Shown: positions 1 through 11,600 of the stretch, piece by piece
Numbering within the stretch: the first letter of the stretch is position 1
How the letters are laid out: each line of letters starts with the position of its first letter
Origin: Symsagittifera roscoffensis
Lineage: Eukaryota; Xenacoelomorpha; Acoela; Convolutidae
Length of the DNA stretch: 64,000 nt
Assembly (NCBI RefSeq): GCF_963678635.1
Contig: NC_087063.1
Span: 73,307,617-73,371,616 of the forward strand
Direction: 5' to 3'
Made by a program: the position numbers and the translations under genes
The notes under the pieces: generated by a model
Told to the model about the DNA's origin: nothing
Databases searched by the model: none
The model's input: only the letters and a program-made list of their open reading frames with translations

Positions 1-35
1 CAAACTCTAAAAGGCAACACTTAAGAAAACTACGC

Positions 36-225
36 TCAGAAAAAAAACGATTCCATTATGTGACAACTAAACAACTAAGCCGACAACAGACAAATAATTG
101 GCAGAGTTTTATTTGACACAGAATATGTACCGTTTGAAAAAAAAAACAGGCCCTGGTCAGATTCTAACCCAGGTCTTTGTAGTGTAAGGCATATTCATTA
201 GCTCCAGGCTAAGTTTCCCGGGAAC
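36..225 (-). mobile_element. tRNA-derived SINE relic, minus strand
   Basis: Read on the minus strand, this stretch has a tRNA-like head with an A-box-like TAGCCTGGAGC and a B-box-like GGGTTAGAATCTGACC, followed by an A-rich linker and a body containing the complement of ACTAAGCCGACAA. The same head-linker-body order recurs near 37280, 39190, 44790 and 48505, so it is a dispersed family and not a tRNA gene. No convincing acceptor stem or complete cloverleaf can be drawn. Confidence 0.6.
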
Positions 226-289
226 GCTAAGAAAATTGAATAGATAATGAAATAAGGTAGAGATGAGAAAATAAATTTGAAGGGAAATT

Positions 290-735
290 CAAAACATAGC
301 CAACAGACAGTTGGAAACGATTCAATGAAAGCAAAGTAAAAAACGTCATCATTAAGGTGCTTTAACCCTCTTGAACTTCAAGATGAGCTTATGATTAACA
401 CTTTCATGAAAACATTTACTCTGGATCATTTGATAAACATGAACATGAGAAAACTGGATCAATAGGCAAAGTTTTTATACCGCTGGGAAATCTAAAATTT
501 TAATTCAACTTTCGAAAACGAAGATTTTCAACTTTCACGTTTTCGCGTCATTTCCACGTTCGTTTTGAAGACTGCAATTTAACTTACTTTCAGCCGATGA
601 ATTTAAATTGAACTCAAACAATGCATATATACCTAAAGGCATTCGTATGTATGAATGCACATCTGTAGTTATTAGAACTATTAAAGGTTTTCTTGAGAAG
701 TAATCACCAAGACCTCACTACCTTCACCGACCCTT
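290..735. mobile_element. Diverged copy of the AAGAGTAATGAACG MITE-like family
   Basis: It carries the family's internal landmarks in order: catagccaacagacagttgg, a block like GAAAACTGGATCAATAGG, CGCTGGGAAATCTA, a TTTCACGTTTTCGCG block and a degenerate 3' end near 715-735. Both terminal repeats are mutated, so this is an old copy. Confidence 0.5.
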
Positions 736-1219
736 AAGTAAAACAACTTTAAAAAATTGAGAATGAAAAAGTTACACACTGTCTGAGCTAAACGTCGCAC
801 CACTAGCGATACATCATAAACATTGCATATCACGCTAACCGAAAAAATGCTAGTCAAAAAATGGGTAGAAAAATGCCGAAAATGATTCCTAACGAAAATT
901 TTTTGTTTGTCTCGAAAATAGGTCAAGAAAAACACTTGCCAGCAATTAAACAATAATGAGGTCGCTGATAAGCCGGAAAATTTTGAAAAGACACCCGTTG
1001 AGCTAAACAAAAAATCTCAAAAAGCTATAAAAAACTTAAAAACTCGCATAACCCGAAATAATTTTGAAACTTGCGTGTTCAAGAATTGCATTTCCCCAGC
1101 ATACAGATGCATGAAAAGTTTTTATCGCCCTTCAAACGACCCCAATTAAGGAGACTAAATTGATGTAACATGATCCCAACAATTTAAAACCTACTAAACA
1201 GGTAAAAGAAAAAAATCAA

Positions 1220-1672
1220 AGGAAAATATAAAAGGTCAAACAGTGACGAACGCCAATTATGAGTCTAAATAATTGCTAGGTGACGCAAGCCAATTATGAC
1301 GTATTAGCGGTACCAGTCAATTTGAAACAAAAGAAATTTATCACTAACATGCCTCAATTTATAGAGCGGACACAATTTAACTAGCATACGAAAACTAGCA
1401 TACGAAAAAACATCCGACCCTGCCTAGGTTCGAACCCTCTTATTTTGTTGTGGGTCTCCTTCCCTACCTCTACGCTACAGATCCATGATACCTTTAAGCT
1501 AAATTGCTATTTGTAATATAATAGTTTGTTAATATCCTTAGCATTGGCTGTACTTAATAGCTGGTTATTGATCAAAACGAACTTTCAAAATGCACACTAA
1601 TATTTGCAACTTAGGATGGAAAAAAGAGAGTTCAAACTATCACGAAAGCTTTGCTCGTGTAAATAACGTTTA
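1220..1672. repeat. ~450-bp dispersed repeat with a tRNA-like core
   Basis: Landmarks are GACGCAAGCCAATTATG, TAACATGCCTCAATTTATAG, a minus-strand tRNA-like core with GGGTTCGAACC as B box (near 1415-1500), and a terminal imperfect hairpin like ACACAAGCTTTGCTTGTGT (near 1645-1665). Close relatives occur at 16310-16740, 18475-18922 and 25590-25915. A composite of a SINE head and a MITE-like body is likely, but family-level classification is not possible by eye. Confidence 0.55.
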
Positions 1673-2437
1673 AAAAATCATAGAATGTTTTAAAAATATA
1701 AATGCTCAAAATAAATCAGCGTATTTGATATTTGATTTGTTTCGATAGCGTTTCGTAAGATGGTACATATATTTTTTTAACCGGCGGGTAAATGGCAACC
1801 GGCGGGTATGACTTTCTTGGACTGGCGGTTTAATATTTTAGTTTCTTTTTGCAGCCTGACGAATGCTTGTGAACAGTGAAAACTGCCAGGCGGGGATTTA
1901 GCTATGCTATGTCTTATCTAGTCCTTAGTTCAAAATATCCGACCGAAGTTATTAAGGTGAATATGATATGTTTGTCGGGTTCTAGATATCGAGATTCCCA
2001 ACTGCGGAGATTCGTAACTGAGTCAAAGCATCTTCATCTGTAAATTCATAAAATCATTTGTGAAAGACGAGCTCACGGAGGTTGAATAGTTTCGCTGCGT
2101 CAAATTAAACATGAGTGAAGACTAGTCAAAACGATTCTTTCTTCGTATGACGCTACGCGACTCGTTTTCCTGGAGTGAATATTTCAACTCAAACCTGATT
2201 AACATGACTTGTTTTCTGAATGGTTCACGTTGAAAGTCAAGCTTTAAAGACTTCAAAACTGAAATCAGTTCTATTTTTTGGCTAAAATATGACCTTTCTG
2301 AATTCTTGGACAGCTTGAAAATTGAATTATTTGCACTTGAAAAAAGCAAAAACATGAGACTTGGCCCCTCAGTGCAAAAATCTCCGATGCATATACATTC
2401 AAACGAGGCATTACAAACTTGGATGTGTTATTTACAG
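1673..2437. other. No recognisable feature
   Basis: AT-rich sequence upstream of the first MRH exon seen. I looked for a signal-peptide exon of the MRH gene here and found no open reading frame with plausible splice sites. Confidence 0.4.
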
Positions 2438-2601
2438 GTTACACGAGTGTGTTGACCAGTGGTTCCTCGGCTGATAATTGAATTTACTCTTGGATGCCAT
2501 GTGGAACTATTACTAGTCTACCAAGTGCGGCATGTGTTGGATCCAAGGCATGCCAACAGGAGGGAACCCTATATCTCCCGGTGGGAGACCCAACTGGAGC
2601 A
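2438..2601 (+). CDS. MRH gene exon a, N-terminal part of the MRH domain
   Basis: Acceptor TTTACAG, donor GCA|GTGAGA. The open part reads PCGTITSLPSAACVGSKACQ, then a YLPVGDPTGA strand typical of MRH domains. The two-base 5' overhang and phase-0 end fit the next exon. Upstream in the same frame TGA occurs at 2479-2481, 14 codons into the exon. No AG lies between that stop and the conserved block, so a shorter exon is not a simple way out. Confidence 0.65.
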
Positions 2602-5600
2602 GTGAGAAAACATCATTTTATTTCTTCAATTACATTTTTTTGCAGAATTCTTCGATTATGCGGAACTCGATAAAATATTGAAATTGAAAAACAAATAGCC
2701 AAAAATGGAAGTTCCATTTAAAATGATTTCAACTATTTCTCCTTGCCCCAACAATTAAAGTTTTGTGAGAGCCATATCGAAGAAAAAAAATTAATATGGA
2801 CAAAATCTAAAGCAAATTGTAAAGAGTGATTCCAAGTCCAAGTGACAATTGGATGCCGACTCTGATACCGTCAATTTGACTCCGCAATTTCTGAGTTTAA
2901 CAAGTAAATGCAGACGAACCAGCTGCAAACTCAGTTTCAAATCAGGCTTCTTGCATCTTGAATTATAACCGCAGACTGCTCATTTGAAAGCCGCATAAAC
3001 GCAACAAAAATAAATATCAGGGGCACTTTTCTAAGACCTTTTCCAACTCATCTGGACAGTTAGAAAAAGAGTAATTAACGCCAGGAAACAGACAAAAACT
3101 TTTTTTGAGAAAAACTCAACTTTTGAGTTGTAAATAAAAATATATGCCATTAAAGCTCTTTGTATTTCGCAAACAATTTATTATTGGTGCTTTTTTTGAT
3201 AAAATTAACCAAATTAGCGAAAACTGGATCAACAGGCAATTTTTAATTTCGCTGGGAAATCCTGATAATAAAATACCATTGTCTAAATAAGAAGTCGATC
3301 ACATTTTCGTGACGTTACAATTGTTGCTGTTCGATAGTGGATTTTGCCTTCCTTTTAACAAAGGAAATGAAGCGAACATAAAAAGAAAGCAAAAGTCAAA
3401 CTGCGAAAAATCAAGTTTGAACGTGAACAAATCACCAAGAACTATATAAGAGTACTCAAAACGTACTAAGAACACAAAAATTCTGTGAAACACACTCTTG
3501 TACGCTGTTATTTTGCTTAAAACAATTCAGAGAAAACACCAAAAACAAACAATTAAACGGATGTACTTAACAATCTCCCCTCTTTCAAGAAAGGGGATGA
3601 GATTGTTCGATAGATTGAGTTAGTTGAGTATACCACCAATTAGAATGCAGCAAAAACAGAATTTTCAATAGAAGTCTCTAGAACTAATTTACTGTTTTAT
3701 TTAGAGGGGTGGAAACTCTTTTGCAGATACCACAGGGGAAATTGATAAGTACAATTAATAAAAATCCACTGGAAACTAGATTCAATTGCCAAATCTTGAC
3801 AGATCTTTTGCTACATCTGAGTGAAAATTCTGGATTCGCTTTTACTATCTTTCATTATTCTGACAAAACTCTTCTCTTTTACTACAGCTGAGTGACAATT
3901 CAGGATTCAATTGAAAAATTTTGACACATCTTTTGCTACCTTGCTTCAATAGTTTCTATCTATCAATCGTATTAAAATCTCGGTTTCTATGATATTTTAA
4001 GGCTTTATCTTACTTGTTCGTTTTCATCTTTTCTAGAAGCAATTAAAGTTTCTGACGACCTTGGTTCACTCCTAATCGTTAAATAAAGCTTATACTGATT
4101 TGTAGTTTCTTTTTTCTTTATTCAATTCACTTAACCTCATTTTTACTCCGACTTATTTACAAATGCCTGCTAGACGCTCAACAATCAAATCCACGAATTT
4201 AAGCAAAACCAGTTGCACGAAATTTGTGAAATTTGTCAAACTGGTTCCATGGGCCATATGTTTCCCTCTCCAACGAAGATGCAGCACGGATGCGAAAACA
4301 TAAAAACTGCTTCTGGGTTTGTAACAGCTGTTTAGACAAACTTATTTTCTAGCGATGCAAGGTTGGTTAAACTAATTAAACCTAAACATGAGGAGCGACC
4401 AGTTGACATAAATAGACATTGGACACATAGTTAACCATTCAGTTGAACAAAACAGTTAAAAAGCGTTCTCTCACACTCTACCCTTATACTCTGAAAGCAT
4501 TCAATACTGTTCAAAGAGCATAATTTCTTCCCTGAAAACAACTTCAATATAACCGTTATTCCAGAAAGATGGGACAGTTATAACATGAGAATAAGCAACG
4601 ATTCAAATGCTCTTGAAAAAACTTTAAGCAATATCGTCCTCGCTGTTGACTGCAATAAAAATTCAGGACGGCGGTTCGGTCAATCATCTAATCTTAAAAC
4701 TAGTCATCGAAATAGAAGACCCATCCTTGTTAGAGTCTCCACATTCTACTTTATAAACAAATGTTCTGCAGGAGGTCACAAATTGAAAAGTTTCGAATCA
4801 CCTGTCTTTATTAAAAATTTATATCCTCCTCTGATCGCGAAAGTGAAAAAAGAAATTCTTGCTAAAGGATATCATGTTTACAATCAATAATTCAAAACTA
4901 AAGCTGATTTACGCGCCAAGAAACTGCAGCTATTTTACAAACGCTAACTAGGGCCGATAAATCTTGATTGACTCAATAAAGTTAATTGTTAACAGCCCAA
5001 CTGTCAGTCTATACAAAGCCTGAACAAACTTCAAAATTTATTACGATACCTTTACACCAACAGTTAACCGTTATCTTTCCTAATGAAAAAGTGGCTATCC
5101 GAAGTTTTTCTAGGTTCTTCTTTCTGCAGTGTCACAAGATCCAATCGAATATACGTTGTACATGGTGGAATCTTGATTGCTTCTTCAGATATCAGTGCAT
5201 CCATCTCGGACATCTTTTGACCTCTTCATCAATAGGTTTCATCATCTTAGTTTATAACCCACCATTCTCGTCGACATATCACATTGACTATCAAACAATT
5301 AGCGAAAGCTTGCAGACTTATGTCAACTTTACCATGTTAAGCTTCTGTCCATTCAAGTTCTTCAGTCTTCTTCTGAGGTGAATTTTAATTACCAGGACTT
5401 GACTCGGACTGACTTACCTCTGCAGCGATTCATTTGAAAAAGATTTGATTCTTTATTTGCGGACCATAATTTTCATAAATTAGACCATCAACCTACTCAT
5501 CGAAACATTTTGGATTTGATAATAAGTCATGTTGATAGTTTGTCTAGCTCTGTAGCTACAGTCTCAATATCGGACCACTTCACAGTCAACTAACTTCCAA

Positions 5601-8600
5601 TTAAAGTTAAACACTGAGTATCCCATTCACTGTTCCTCTATTTCCCGGTCATCTTGGGACGATGAGCTCTTCAACTTGAACTTTAAAAAAACAAGAAAAA
5701 AAGCTTCTGGTTTTGTAACAGCTGTTTAGGCGAACTTATTCTCTAGCGATGCAAGGTTGGTTACACTAATGAAATCGAAACATGAGGAGCAACCAGTTGA
5801 CATAAATAGACATTGGACACATAGTTAATCGTTCAATTGATCAAAACAGTTGAGAAAGCGTTCTCTCACGCTCTACCCTTATACTCTGAAAGCATTCAAT
5901 ACTGTTCAAAGAGCATAATTTCTTCCCTGATAACAACTTCAATATAACCGTTATTCCAGAAAAATGGGACAGTTATAACATGAGAATAAGCAACGATTCA
6001 AATGCTCTTGACAAAACTTTAAGCAATATCGTCCTCGCTGTTGACGGCAATATAAATTCAGAACAGCGGTTCGGTCAATCATTTAATCTTAAAACTAGTC
6101 ATCGAAATAGAAGACCCATCCTTGTTAGAGTCTCCACATTCCACTTTATAAACAAATGTTCTGTACGAGGTCACAAATTGAAAAGTTTCGAATCACCTGT
6201 CTTTATTAAAAATTTATATCCTCCTCTGATCGCGAAAGTGAAAAAAGAAATTCTTGCTAAATGATATCATGTTTATATTCAAGAATTCAAAACTAAAGCT
6301 GATTTACGCGCCAAGAATCTGCAGCTATTACAAACGCTAATTAGGGCCGATAAACCTTGATTGACTCATAAAGTTAATTGTTAACAGCTCAACTGTCAGT
6401 CTATATGAAGTCTGAACAAACTTCAAAATTTATTACGATACCTTTACACCAACAGTTAATCGTTATCTTTCCTAATGAAAACGTGGCTATCCGAAGTTTT
6501 TCTAGGTTTTTCTTTCTGCAGTGTCACAAGATCCAATCGAATATACGTTGTACATGGCGGAATCTTGATTGCTTCTTCAGATATCAGTGCATCCATGTCG
6601 GACATCTTTTGACCTCTTCATCAATAGGTTTCAGCATCTTAGTTTATAACCCACTATTCTCGTCGACATATCACATTGACTATAAAACAATTAGCGAATG
6701 CTTCCAGACTTATGTCAACTTTACCATGCTAAACTTCAGGTCGTTCAACTTTTTCAGTCTTCTTCTGAGGTGAATTTTAATTACCAGGACTTGACTCGGA
6801 CTGACTTACCTCTGAAGCAATTCATTTGAAAATGATTTGATTCATTTATTTGAGGACCACAATTTTAATAAATTAGTCCATCAACTTACTCATCGAAACA
6901 TTTTGGATTTGATAATAAGTCATGTCGATAGTGTGTCTAGCTCTGTAGCTACAGTCTCAATATCGGACCATTTCACAGTCAACTTCTAATTAAAGTTAAG
7001 CTTTGAGTACCGCATTCACTTTTCCTCTATTTCCCGGTCTTCTTGGGACAATAAGCTACTCAACTTATACTTGAATAATTTATTTGATTATCTTAGTTTA
7101 ACAAAAAACTCTAGGAAAAAAAATCATTTTGTGCCGGTATGAACTTCTATTAGAGGTCAATGCTTCCTCGAAAACAAAAAACAATCGCGTCGAGTAAATG
7201 TGACATACTTTCATTCATCCTACGCAATGCTTCTACAAAAAAAAGAAGCATTCTATCATAAGAAAGCTCCAAATGTCGTGGTCGTTGCGTTTGTCATTAA
7301 CTCAGCGAGATCTAACTCTACAAGTTTTGGAATCGATTGATTTAGACAAAAATCCTTGTCTGAAAAATCATTCTCAAAGACAGTAAGCAATGTGCTCGAC
7401 TTCTAAACTCCTCTAAGCAAAACCATTCAAGTTTACTGGCTATCATGACATGGTCAGGCGAGACAGTGGAAACTGAAAATGAAAAAGCTAATTTAATCAA
7501 TCCGCTTTTTGCCCAAACAAACTTTTGATATGTTTGAAGAGAAAAAATTCCAAGTGAATGTTAACTTATGCTCTGATAATCAAAACTTCATATTTATTTG
7601 CGATGACTCAACCCTTTGCACAGCGGATGAAATACCTTCATTCGTTCTAAAAGAAGGCGCTAAAGTATTGTCAACCCTTCTTTTATCTATTTTTAACAAA
7701 TACTGAATTTACCAGGATGTCGATCAGGAAATTTTCATAAATTACATCTACTCATAAGTCTGATTCAATTACTAACGTTGAAAATTACGGGCCGATAAGT
7801 ATTCTACCAAAATTATCTTTAATCACGGAGCGTGATATTTTAGAATTTGACTAACCCAAAATAAAAAAAACTTCACAAACCCTGATTAACAAGGATTCAT
7901 AAAAAACAAGAGCACCGTTACTCAAATGCTAGTTTATCTTGATGCGGTATATGACAACATCGATTCGAACACCCCCTAAACTTATATCTCTTTCGATATG
8001 TAAAAAAAAGCTTTGTACTCCGTGTCTTATCATATCTTGGTAACGAAACTTCGTAGGCTCGGTTTTGGCAAAAAAACTTGTTATGTTATATGCTGATTAC
8101 TGGAGTGACAGGATACTGAGTGCTAAAATTGACAGTGCTAAAATTGAAGTTATTGCGACTTCTGAGCCTTTACTTTATATGACTTTTCTGATTATGTTTT
8201 TACATTAGGAATTCTCTCTAATGCGATTACATGAAAGTTGTCTCACTTTTTGATACTGAATAAACTCAATTCGATATATATAGCTTAATCAGAAAGAGCG
8301 ACTGCAAACGGCCTTATGTTCACTCACCAAAAACCAAAATTCTACTTTTTATTAACACATACAAGATTTTACCCTTGATAAATCGTCACTTGACACAATT
8401 GATTATATGACAAATCTAGGCGCCATTGTTCCACAAAACTTAAACTGGAAGCACCACCGAAACAAAAACATCAAAATGGCTTCGTGTCTTCATTTTAAAA
8501 AAGAGGAACGTCCCAGAAGGCGTCACGTATCCCAGGAAAAAGTTAAATCAATCGTCAATTATATCAATCTCATTTTACTGCTTTTCGGCTTGGTGTCTGC

Positions 8601-11600
8601 CAATAACATGTTTGCTAAAATTAGAAAACTTTCAGCAAAGAGTTACAAAATGTATTGACCGTATAGACGATTGTGAGGTTAACTACTTGTTTCGTTTGAA
8701 GCTCCTTCTGATTTCTTTTTCGTTGCAGCGAACTGATCTTTTGTTACACTGGAAAATAGTCAACAAAACTGTTGACATATCCTATAAAATCAAAATCGAG
8801 GTTAAACTGACCCCAGATCAGTCATAATGGATGAGTCGAGTTTAAGCGTTATAGAAAAATTGATGAGACGTAGAGCAGCAAACAGGATGCTTCATGTAAC
8901 AAAATTAATTTTGATACGACACTGAAAACGTTCCAGATTGCTATGGATGTCTATTTTTGATAATTTTCTTTTTGAAAGATTGCAATCAATTGATATTAAC
9001 AACTCCAATTTTTTAATTAAGTGCCATTGCCATTGCAAAATTTATTGGTCTCAAATTAACAGTTTTGAAATTTATTTATTCCTCAAAAGTATTAAGCAAC
9101 TCACTATGAATTTCATGTAATTCCTTCATCGGAATTGAGTCCTTTTCTACTTCTTTTTTTTTCTGAGTAAAAGTGTCTTTGTAAAAATTTCTTAGTAAAA
9201 CAGTTCAAGTTTTGAGTTCACTAATTGGCCGTGTCAGAACCTTGAGTTAAACTGATCTACTTAACTTATTTGTCGAAACTTAGTAGAGGCAGTTATCTTT
9301 AGCCAACGTTTGGAATATGCCACTTGGCTTTTATTCCGAAACATGTTGCTAAGCATAAGTTGTTGTTCCGACTATTGAAAATGAGAGGCTTTTAGTATTC
9401 GGCTGTGTTTTAATGTTTTTGTCTCCTCGCCAAAAATAATCATCGGAATGAGTCGAGTGATAAATCGGAGAAATTTGTGAGTTCGAAATATTTTTCTTCT
9501 TTTTCCACGCAAAAGCAGTTACCCCAAATAATCATCGGAATGGGTCAGGTGGTATATCATAATAAGGCTCTTTGAGTCGTGACTTCTGCGTAATTAAAAA
9601 AAGTTCAAAGTTGCCCCAGTGTCGAGAAAAACTGGTTTCTAATTTTTGATTTTTACTCTGATTTACCGAATTTTTGTCTAAATTTTAGCAAAGAGAGCGA
9701 GCAGGCTTACAACAGAAAAAAACATATCACCTGAATGGGCCAGGTGATATATCATAATATTGCTCTTTAAGTGGTGACTTCTGCGTAATTAAAAAAATTC
9801 AAAGTTGCCCCAGTGTCGAGAAAAACTGGTTTCAAATTTTTGATTTTTACTCTATTTACCGAATTTTGTCTAAATTTGAGCAAAGAGAGCGAGCAGGCTT
9901 ACAAAAGAAAAAAATATATCAACTGAATGGGTCAGGTGATATCTCATAATATTGCTCTTTAGGTCGTGACTACTGCGTCATTTAAAAAAGTTCAAAGTTG
10001 CCCCAGTGTCGAGAAAAACTGGTTTCTAATTTTTGATTTTTACTCTGATTTACCGAATTTTTGTCTAAATTTTAGCAAAGAGAGCGAGCAGGCTTACAAC
10101 AGAAAAAAAACATATCACCTGAATGGGCCAGGTGATATATCATAATATTGCTCTTTAAGTGGTGATTTGTGCGTCATTAATAAAAATTCAAAGTTGCCCC
10201 AGTGTCGAGAAAAACTGGTTTCAAATTTTTGATTTTTACTCTGATTTACCAAATTTTTGTATAAATTTGAGCAAAGAGAGCGATCAGGCTTACAACAGAA
10301 AAAATATATATCACCTGAATGGGCCAGGTGATATATCATAATATTGCTCTTTAAGTGGTGATTTGTGCGTCATTAATAAAAATTCAAAGTTGCCCCAGTG
10401 TCGAGAAAAACTGGTTTCAAATTTTTGATTTTTACTCTGATTTACCGAATTTTTGTCTACATTTGAGCAAATAAAGCGAGCGAGCAGGCTTACAAACGAA
10501 AAAAAAGATTATTTATGCTTAATTTAAGCCGTAAAAACTTAGTTTAACTCAAGTAAAATTAGTTTTTGAAGTTTCTTAGCGCCATTTTGAGAAAAACTTA
10601 TGTGGATTATGCCTCAATTCTACTTTTTCTTTCGGATCCTTTTAGCCACTACGCAGAATAAACGGCAATAGTTTGAAAAAAAAAGTTTTTCTAAGACCAT
10701 GGTCGGAATATTGTGCTAATTGCACAGTAACCGACTATCCGATGATATGTTACAATAGGTGGTAATTTAGAGCATAGCGCGGGTATCAACTTGCAATTAA
10801 GATAATTTTGTAAATAAAATATTCTGCCAGATGAAATGTTATTCAAAAATTCATAATTTACACAAATTTTGCAAAAAAAATGGATGTTGAAATAAATTAG
10901 AAATACTGTTCGGAGTATGACAAAACTCGATCCAGATATTTAACTTGAACCTGACACATATTGTAATATATCACCGACTATCCGTGTTTACATTCAGTTT
11001 CATTATAGTAATTAAAGCCTAAATCGTTAAACTGAATTAGATAGTTGATACGAAAAGCTAGTTTTGTGCATGTTGCGTCCAGCAACAGCTAAGACATGAT
11101 CATTTGATTGCTTAGTTATGATTAAAAAAGTAACAAATAAAATTTTTCAAATAGCAACGGATGTAAAATAATATTTGTCCCCAATGCTAGTTTGTCATAC
11201 TCTGAATATCCTCCTCATAAAAATACGACATTCCAGGTAGGAGACACGTTTTTGATGAAGGCATAAACAACAACATGTGCTAACATGTGCTCATTTTTTC
11301 ATTGACTTTTTAATTACTTGATTTTATGCTGTATTTTTAGATTTGCAACACAACTCAGGATAACGAGCCAAAGCCTACAGTGACGTACAAGGGAGTCGCA
11401 TCTGGGGTATGTATTTGGTAATTAACGTACCCCATGAAAACTAGATCAATTTTTAGAGGTGAAAAGAACCAGGACCATCCTGTTATGTTGAATAGTTTAC
11501 TAAACTCTAATCATCCCAATTTAAGCTCTTATTGTTTCCCACAAAACAAACAAATGCGACGGGAGGTATTCTCATTATGAAGGGACCAAACGATGGAAAC

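Noticed and set aside
1405-1500. tRNA gene, and similar tRNA-like stretches near 150, 14040, 37380, 39300, 44880 and 48600
   Set aside because: A and B boxes are present, but acceptor stems and cloverleaf are not, and each is embedded in a recurring repeat body: SINE-type relics.
2438-2601. Alternative nuclear genetic code with TGA as Trp
   Set aside because: TGA ends the MRH gene itself at a conserved place, and one odd codon in a single exon is far better explained by mutation, error or exon definition.
4986-5381. 131-codon open frame and its duplicate at 6378-6773
   Set aside because: An out-of-frame reading of the decayed LINE endonuclease region; conserved motifs appear in the other frames.
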